64,000 nt of DNA from Gluconacetobacter liquefaciens (GTDB lineage: Bacteria > Pseudomonadota > Alphaproteobacteria > Acetobacterales > Acetobacteraceae), in NCBI RefSeq assembly GCF_003350405.1, contig NZ_QQAW01000001.1, positions 248,001 through 312,000 of the forward strand, written 5' to 3'. This document shows positions 58,446 to 64,000 of this stretch, piece by piece; the stretch's first letter is position 1, and every line of letters starts with the position of its first letter. The notes under the pieces are model-generated. The model was not told where the DNA came from, did no database searches, and worked only from the letters and a program-made list of their open reading frames with translations. The position numbers and the translations under genes are program-made.

Positions 58446-58609
58446 CATCGCCCGGCGGGTTTGCACTACCTAACGAAAAAACATGCGGAGGGGACGATTT
58501 TTCTGTTGCGCGCCGAATGCTTTGCCCCCATATGCGCTCTCCACGCAACAACGCACGTGCCACTGGCCCTCTGAGGTTACGCAACGACGTCAAGCGTTCT
58601 GGCAATTGG

Positions 58610-58625
58610 GGGTTCTTTGGAACCC
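58610..58625 (+). promoter_or_regulatory. Hairpin in the leader of the ornithine/lysine decarboxylase gene
   Basis: GGGTTC-TTTG-GAACCC, perfect 6-base stem, 88 bases before the start codon. Further short stems (GGTC..GACC, TCCGG..CCGGA) follow. Alphaproteobacterial speF leaders upstream of ornithine decarboxylase are structured, so this may be one, but I could not match a consensus. Confidence 0.3.
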
Positions 58626-58712
58626 GGTTCTGGTCGCTGGTCCGTTAGACCGTTTCGCAACACCTGTCCGGCTTTCGTCCCGGATGGATTTCACAGAAGG
58701 GATTTGGGTGCG

Positions 58713-59843
58713 ATGACTCCCAAAATCGCCCATTTTCTGGCGGAGCATTCGCCCGCCACGCCCTGCCTCGTCGTCGATGTCGATCGCGTTGAGGCGCGCT
58801 ATCACTCGCTGCGGCATGTGCTGCCGCTGGCGCGCATCTATTATGCCGTGAAAGCCAATCCGGCGGAAGCTATTCTGCGCCGGCTGGTGTCGCTGGGCTC
58901 AGCCTTCGATGCCGCGTCGTGGGAAGAGATCTGCATGTGCCTCGAGGCCGGGGCGCAGGCGCAGGACATCTCGTTCGGCAATACCGTCAAGAAGGTGTCG
59001 GCGATCGCCAATGCCCATGCGGCCGGTGTGACGATGTATGCCTTCGATTGCATCGAGGAACTGGAGAAGCTGGCCCGCCATGCTCCGGGGTCGCGCGTCT
59101 ATTGCCGCCTGATCGTCGAGAACGAGGGTGCGGAATGGCCGCTGTCGCGCAAGTTCGGCACCACGCTGGACAGCGCGCGCGACCTGATGCTGCGCGCCCG
59201 GGACCTGGGGCTGGACCCTTATGGCCTGTCGTTCCATGTCGGCAGCCAGCAGACGACGACCGATGCGTATGAAGCCGCGATCGCGCGGGTTGGCATGCTG
59301 TTCACCGACCTGGCCGCGGCGGGGCTGAACCTGCGCATGGTCAATCTGGGCGGCGGCTTCCCGATCCGCTATCGCGAGGACGTGCCGGAGATCGACCGGT
59401 TCGCGTTGGCGATCAGCCATGCGATGACCGAGCATTTCGGCAATGACCTGCCGGAAATGATCGTCGAGCCGGGCCGCTTCATCGTCGGCGATGCCGGGGT
59501 GGTGTCGTCGGAAGTCGTGCTGGTGACCAATCGCGGGCTGAAGGACGATACGCGCTGGGTGTATCTGGATATCGGCCGGTTCGGTGGTCTGGCCGAGACC
59601 GAGGGCGAGTCGATCCGCTATGGTATCCGCACGCCGCATGATGGTGGCGCGACGGGGCGGGTGGCGATTGCCGGCCCGACCTGCGACGGCGCGGACATCA
59701 TGTACGAAAAGGCGCCCTACGCCCTGCCGCTGGATCTGGCGTCGGGCGACCGGATCGAACTGCTGTCGACCGGGGCGTATGTTTCGACCTACTGCTCGAC
59801 CCGGTTCAATGGTTTTGCGCCGCTGACCGAGCATTATATCTGA
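58713..59843 (+). CDS. Ornithine/lysine decarboxylase, fold type III (eukaryotic-like)
   Basis: 376 residues. PLP enzyme making putrescine or cadaverine. ARIYYAVKANP holds the PLP Lys. FHVGSQ and LGGGFPIRY bind the phosphate, and GPTCDGADIMYE carries the conserved active-site Cys-Asp. The length matches bacterial ODC/LDC of this fold. The ATG at 58713 has AGAAGG about 12 bases upstream; an upstream GTG/TTG would add an unrelated 32-residue leader. A strong terminator follows. Confidence 0.9.
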   Translation: MTPKIAHFLAEHSPATPCLVVDVDRVEARYHSLRHVLPLARIYYAVKANPAEAILRRLVSLGSAFDAASWEEICMCLEAGAQAQDISFGNTVKKVSAIANAHAAGVTMYAFDCIEELEKLARHAPGSRVYCRLIVENEGAEWPLSRKFGTTLDSARDLMLRARDLGLDPYGLSFHVGSQQTTTDAYEAAIARVGMLFTDLAAAGLNLRMVNLGGGFPIRYREDVPEIDRFALAISHAMTEHFGNDLPEMIVEPGRFIVGDAGVVSSEVVLVTNRGLKDDTRWVYLDIGRFGGLAETEGESIRYGIRTPHDGGATGRVAIAGPTCDGADIMYEKAPYALPLDLASGDRIELLSTGAYVSTYCSTRFNGFAPLTEHYI

Positions 59844-59895
59844 AGCTGGCGGCTCCCCCCTTTCGTGGGGGCTTCCGGTGGGTAGTACCCTTGCG

Positions 59896-59923
59896 AAACC
59901 CGTCGCCTCTGGCGACGGGTTTT
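59896..59923 (+). terminator. Rho-independent terminator after decarboxylase
   Basis: AAACCCGTCGCC-TCT-GGCGACGGGTTTT: 12-base perfect stem with T-tract. A second, weaker hairpin from GGCGG..CCCCC lies just before (59849-59875). Confidence 0.85.
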
Positions 59924-60045
59924 GTGTTCAGGGGGGGTCGGTAGTCATAATAAAACCATCTTCCTCGGATTTTCTGTGCCGTGGTCGCTGGTTGACCCCA
60001 AGCGTTCCGGTATGCGGAAGCAGGACCGGAGAAGTCCTGTTTTGT

Positions 60046-60369
60046 ATGGGCTATCTCATGACGCTGGCACGGGAACGATCCATTTCCATGGGTCAGCCGG
60101 TTTCTTCCTCAGGTGGATCATCATCAACGGTCGAGGCAGCTATGCTGGAAAGATCGCAGGCGCACGCGCGGGAAAAGGTCAGCGTCCGGACGATGGCGCA
60201 TTCTCTCATCGTCGTGTGTGGCGATGGCGCGCGCGGCATGACGATGCGTCATATCGCCCGCTGCTTGGATCAGGATCTGCCTGACGATGTTCTGTTCTGG
60301 CTGAAGGTCCGTAATCAGATCGACTGGCTGATGCGGACCAGCCGGCGCGAGGGCGACAGCATCCAGTAA
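60046..60369 (+). CDS. Hypothetical protein, 107 aa
   Basis: Not recognised. From the ATG at 60046 a GGAGAAG lies about 11 bases upstream; ATG 60058, 60088 and 60142 are alternatives. The C-terminal 60 residues (VRTMAHSLIVVCGDGARG to WLMRTSRREG) look like a small helical domain and are the most protein-like part. No membrane segment. It follows a terminator, so it has its own promoter, and converges with the membrane acyltransferase gene one base away. Confidence 0.45.
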   Translation: MGYLMTLARERSISMGQPVSSSGGSSSTVEAAMLERSQAHAREKVSVRTMAHSLIVVCGDGARGMTMRHIARCLDQDLPDDVLFWLKVRNQIDWLMRTSRREGDSIQ

Positions 60370-61569
60370 TTACGCATCACGATTGGGTTTCCAAAGGGCG
60401 ATACCCTTTGTCGGGGTTCGGGGCGGTGCCCCGACCTGAAGCCACCTGCGCAGCTGGCGATTGGCGGGTGTCGAGACCAGCCTGTCGGTCGCCCATCCCA
60501 GCAGCCAGGACAGGGCGAAGGCGGGCGGAAACCAGAGCCAGCCTGTGCGCATGTCGCCGCCGCTGAGGTGGAACAGGCCGACGAGCGGGAACACCACGAA
60601 CATGTGGGTCAGGTAGATTTCGTAGCTCATGAAGCCGCAGGAGCGCAGCCATCGTGTGCCGTGCATCAGGCGGTGTTGTCCCCAGCCCCACTGGAAGGCG
60701 ACCAGCAGCAGGGCGCAGCCGAGGGTCAGTACCAGCATCGTCATATTGCCCAGCAGGCTCCAGAGTGCATTTTCCCCAAGGAAAACAGCCAGCAGCGCCA
60801 GGAGGGCGAAACAGCCCGTTGCGTTGACGATGCCCGGACACGGCGCGGGGCGGCCGGCGACCGTCACCGCCGCGCAGACACCGGTGGCGATGGCTGCGAG
60901 GCCGGGCAGGTAAGCTTTTTCCCGCCAGATCTCCGGAGCGTTGGCCAGGGCGTCGAGGGCGAACGGCAGCGACAGGGCGAGGAGCGCGAACAGGCTGGTG
61001 CGCAGGCGAGGGATGCTTGCCAGGCAGAGGCAGAGGGCTGGAAAGCCCAGATAGAAGAGTTCCTCGATCGACAGGGACCACAACACGTCCCAGCTGCCGG
61101 GCAGGTAGCCCGTGTGCCCTTCGTACCAGTTCAGGTGCATGGCCAGGGCGGAGACGATCGCGCGCGGCAGGGTCTGGTCGGTGCGGGTGATGGTGTAGTC
61201 GGGCACGCCGAACAGATCGAGTACGGAGAGGATGGCGACCAGGGCCAGCAGGCAGGGTGCGATGCGGGCCAGCCTGCGGGCATAGAAGGCGCGCGGGTCC
61301 AGCATGGACAGGGAGCCCGAGCGCCGGATCGTGTGGCTGGTGACGAGGAAGCCCGACACGACGAAGAACAGGAACACGGCTTCGTAGCCGAACCAACTGA
61401 AGAGGCGCAGGAGCGGCAGGGGGACGATTCCGGCGAGGCCCGTCTTCGCCAGGGGAATCCGCAGTGCCATGTGGTGCGAGACGACGAGGAGGATCGACGC
61501 GCCGCGCACGAGGTCGATGCCGGGATTGCGGCCGTCGAGCGTGCCGGTTCCGGAGGCGGCGTTGGTCAT
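60370..61569 (-). CDS. Acyltransferase family 3 membrane protein (OafA/NodX-like)
   Basis: 399 residues, about ten helices. [20 protein letters not shown] carries the family's first-helix His, [18 protein letters not shown] follows, and [19 protein letters not shown] is the core signature. Such proteins O-acylate polysaccharide or lipid sugars. The last 17-20 residues ([20 protein letters not shown]) are encoded by an intergenic repeat element (60391-60435), so the C-terminus is likely not ancestral. It lies one base before ccmB on the same strand. Confidence 0.88.
   Translation of the reverse strand: MTNAASGTGTLDGRNPGIDLVRGASILLVVSHHMALRIPLAKTGLAGIVPLPLLRLFSWFGYEAVFLFFVVSGFLVTSHTIRRSGSLSMLDPRAFYARRLARIAPCLLALVAILSVLDLFGVPDYTITRTDQTLPRAIVSALAMHLNWYEGHTGYLPGSWDVLWSLSIEELFYLGFPALCLCLASIPRLRTSLFALLALSLPFALDALANAPEIWREKAYLPGLAAIATGVCAAVTVAGRPAPCPGIVNATGCFALLALLAVFLGENALWSLLGNMTMLVLTLGCALLLVAFQWGWGQHRLMHGTRWLRSCGFMSYEIYLTHMFVVFPLVGLFHLSGGDMRTGWLWFPPAFALSWLLGWATDRLVSTPANRQLRRWLQVGAPPRTPTKGIALWKPNRDA
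60391..60435. repeat. Intergenic palindromic repeat running into the acyltransferase 3' end
   Basis: CCAAAGGGCGATACCCTTTG (hairpin arms CAAAGGG/CCCTTTG) followed by GTCGGGG..CCCCGAC containing GGGGC-GGT-GCCCC. Relative of the block at 54109-54151. Unlike that copy it is inside a coding sequence, giving the acyltransferase its last residues. Confidence 0.72.
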
Positions 61570-62271
61570 CTATTCGACGGCGGCCCGCAGGCCGGCGCCG
61601 GCGGCCAGTGGGCAGAGCGGGAGCGCGCCGGCGAGGAAAGCCCCCAGAAGTTCCAGATCTGGTCGCCAGGAGAGGCCGGTCTGGGCAGCGTCGAGCGCCG
61701 CCGCGCCGAAGATGAGGGCGGGGGTGGCCAGCGGCAGTACCAGCAGCGGCAGCAGCACGCCGCCCCGGCGCGCGCCCAGCACGATGGACGCCGCCATGCC
61801 GCCGATCAGCGACAGGATTGCGGTGCCGAGTGCCAACCCGCCCAGCAGGATCGGCAGGACCGGCAGCGGCAGGCCCAGCATGATGGCCAGCGGGGCGGCG
61901 GCCAAGAGCAGCGGCAGGCCGGTGGTGAGCCAGTGCGCGATCATCTTGGCCAGCGCCACGAGGGCGGGCGGCAGGCCGGACAGCATGAGCTGGTCCAGCG
62001 AGCCATCTTCCAGTTCCGACCCGAACAGGCGGTCCAGCGGCAGCAATGCGGCCAGCAGGGCGCAGACCCAGACGATGCCGGGAGCCATGCGACGCAGCAA
62101 CTCCGGCGACGGGCCGAGGGCGAGCGGAAACAGCGCGCCGGCGAGAATGAAGAACAGCACCGACCCCAGCGTGTCGGCGCCGTGGCGCAGCGCCAGCCGC
62201 AGGTCACGCCCGATGACGGCCGCCAGCAGGGTGGGAATGGATGCGCGCATGGGTCCGGCTTTCATGACCAC
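61570..62271 (-). CDS. ccmB: Heme exporter protein B (cytochrome c maturation)
   Basis: 233 residues, six helices. Membrane subunit of the CcmAB(CD) ABC complex used in type I cytochrome c biogenesis. [46 protein letters not shown] and [21 protein letters not shown] are the conserved early parts. The gene overlaps ccmA by 10 bases. ccmC is not seen downstream; an acyltransferase follows instead, so ccmC is probably elsewhere. Confidence 0.93.
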   Translation of the reverse strand: MVMKAGPMRASIPTLLAAVIGRDLRLALRHGADTLGSVLFFILAGALFPLALGPSPELLRRMAPGIVWVCALLAALLPLDRLFGSELEDGSLDQLMLSGLPPALVALAKMIAHWLTTGLPLLLAAAPLAIMLGLPLPVLPILLGGLALGTAILSLIGGMAASIVLGARRGGVLLPLLVLPLATPALIFGAAALDAAQTGLSWRPDLELLGAFLAGALPLCPLAAGAGLRAAVE

Positions 62272-63029
62272 AACCCCATATCCAGCTCTTCCGCGGCATC
62301 CACGGCGATGGCGCCGGGCAATGCCAGGGTGCGCGCGTCGGGCAGGGGCAGGGGGACGTGGGTGGTCGCGATCACGATTCCGCCAGCCTCGCGGTGGGTC
62401 TGAAACAGGGTTTCCAGCAGGCCGATGGAGCGTGTGTCCAGCCCCAGGCTGGGCTCGTCGAGCAGCCAGAGCGGTGCGCGGGCCAGTACCACCCGCGCCA
62501 GGGCGGCGCGGCGCTTCTGCCCGGCCGAGAGCATGCGGGCCGGCAGGTCGGCCAGGGGTAGAAGATCGAGCGATTCCATGGCCTGGTCGGGGTTCGACCC
62601 GGCCGCGCGGGCGGGCAGCGCCAGGTTCTCGCGCAGGGTCAGGCCGGGTTTCAGGGCGTCCTGATGGCCCAGATAGGCTACCCGCTCGGCATGGGCCGTG
62701 CGGTCGGCCAGGGCGTCGATCCCGGACCAGAGGACATGGCCGCCTTCCGGTTTGCGCAATCCTGCGAGAACGCGCAGCAGGGTCGACTTTCCTGCACCGT
62801 TCGGGCCGGTCAGCAGCAGGGCCTCCCCGGCGTCCAGGCGCAGGCCGACCCCGTCGAGAACCAGTCTTTCCCCTCGAAAAACAGAGATATTTTCGACATT
62901 CAGCAGCGGGCTGGCAGGGGGGCGGGAGGCAGGGATGGCGATCGTCCTCGGCTTGTGATCGGCGGCGGTGGCGGGGTGGCGACGGCCGGCTCCCGCGTTC
63001 TTGTTACCGGGGCCAGCTTGTGTCGTCAC
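62262..63029 (-). CDS. ccmA: Heme exporter ATP-binding protein (cytochrome c maturation)
   Basis: 255 residues. Walker [15 protein letters not shown], signature [16 protein letters not shown] and Walker [14 protein letters not shown], as in CcmA. CcmA normally has about 205 residues; the first 40 here (Ala/Pro/His-rich) precede the family start near [14 protein letters not shown], so an internal start could be used. It powers release of holo-CcmE with CcmB. Divergent from acnA. Confidence 0.92.
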   Translation of the reverse strand: MTTQAGPGNKNAGAGRRHPATAADHKPRTIAIPASRPPASPLLNVENISVFRGERLVLDGVGLRLDAGEALLLTGPNGAGKSTLLRVLAGLRKPEGGHVLWSGIDALADRTAHAERVAYLGHQDALKPGLTLRENLALPARAAGSNPDQAMESLDLLPLADLPARMLSAGQKRRAALARVVLARAPLWLLDEPSLGLDTRSIGLLETLFQTHREAGGIVIATTHVPLPLPDARTLALPGAIAVDAAEELDMGLWS

Positions 63030-63157
63030 CGCGTCCGGGTATGTTCTACGACCGTTGGGAGATCAAGCCGGTTGTCCAGAGGGAACACACCGCCTTTGTA
63101 TGCGGACCCGTGCCCCAACTGGATAATCCGTTGCTGACGCCGCGGAGGAAAAAACCA

Positions 63158-64000
<843 letters not shown>

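Noticed and set aside
60568-62403. 611-codon plus-strand open frame
   Set aside because: Antisense to the acyltransferase and ccmB; Gln/Gly/Glu-rich with no domain; the minus-strand genes are well supported.

Overview
The window is one contiguous piece of a GC-rich alphaproteobacterial chromosome. It most resembles an acetic acid bacterium (Acetobacteraceae, Gluconacetobacter/Komagataeibacter type). The evidence is carbohydrate porins, a periplasmic trehalase, an aroQ-accB-accC cluster, the gene order lapA-like/pyrF, and short palindromes around CCAAAGGGC..GCCCTTTGG of a kind I recall from acetic acid bacteria. This is inference from gene content; no rRNA or tRNA gene is present to confirm it. 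I saw no insertion sequence, prophage, integrase or CRISPR array.

Layout. 1-4964: housekeeping genes (pyrF, partial at the window edge, a LapA-like membrane protein, secB, an M20 dipeptidase, pdxA-pdxJ). 4972-6558: a carbohydrate porin. 6857-29068: a large catabolic island. It holds ALDH-GMC dehydrogenase (minus strand); an acyl-CoA dehydrogenase/SDR/DUF993 aldolase-like/TIM-barrel isomerase/etfB/etfA operon; a second porin with an MFS sugar-acid transporter and an aldo-keto reductase; a complete sugar-type ABC importer with a zinc alcohol dehydrogenase; then a divergent CoA-transferase and TetR regulator. 29096-36231: efflux (DHA2 MFS, MarR, an ArAE-like gene broken at a G9 tract), a DUF1800/DUF1501 pair, and a lipid A acyltransferase-like gene broken at a G12 tract. 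36565-43840: a P450, a TonB receptor with a CocE/NonD hydrolase, and a small membrane protein. 43853-64000: mostly housekeeping (tldD, treA, ctaA, apt, accBC-aroQ, rlpA-like, ornithine/lysine decarboxylase, ccmAB, acnA) with transporters between.

The most interesting part is the island at 6.9-29 kb. A 14-bp imperfect palindrome (consensus TAACCAGATAGTTA) lies just upstream of three operons in it: the acyl-CoA dehydrogenase operon, the ABC importer operon and the CoA-transferase gene. The only TetR-family gene in the window sits beside the third copy, and the 6-2-6 layout of the palindrome matches the RutR class of TetR operators. I infer a single TetR-controlled regulon that imports a sugar-like compound and degrades it through CoA-thioester chemistry with ETF-linked oxidation. 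I cannot name the substrate, and I do not recognise the combination as a described pathway.

Two genes four kilobases apart (an ArAE-like exporter and an LpxL-like acyltransferase) are each interrupted exactly at a long poly-G tract. They are either phase-variable, genuinely decayed, or homopolymer sequencing errors. Several palindromic repeat families sit between genes, and one copy supplies the C-terminal codons of a membrane acyltransferase.
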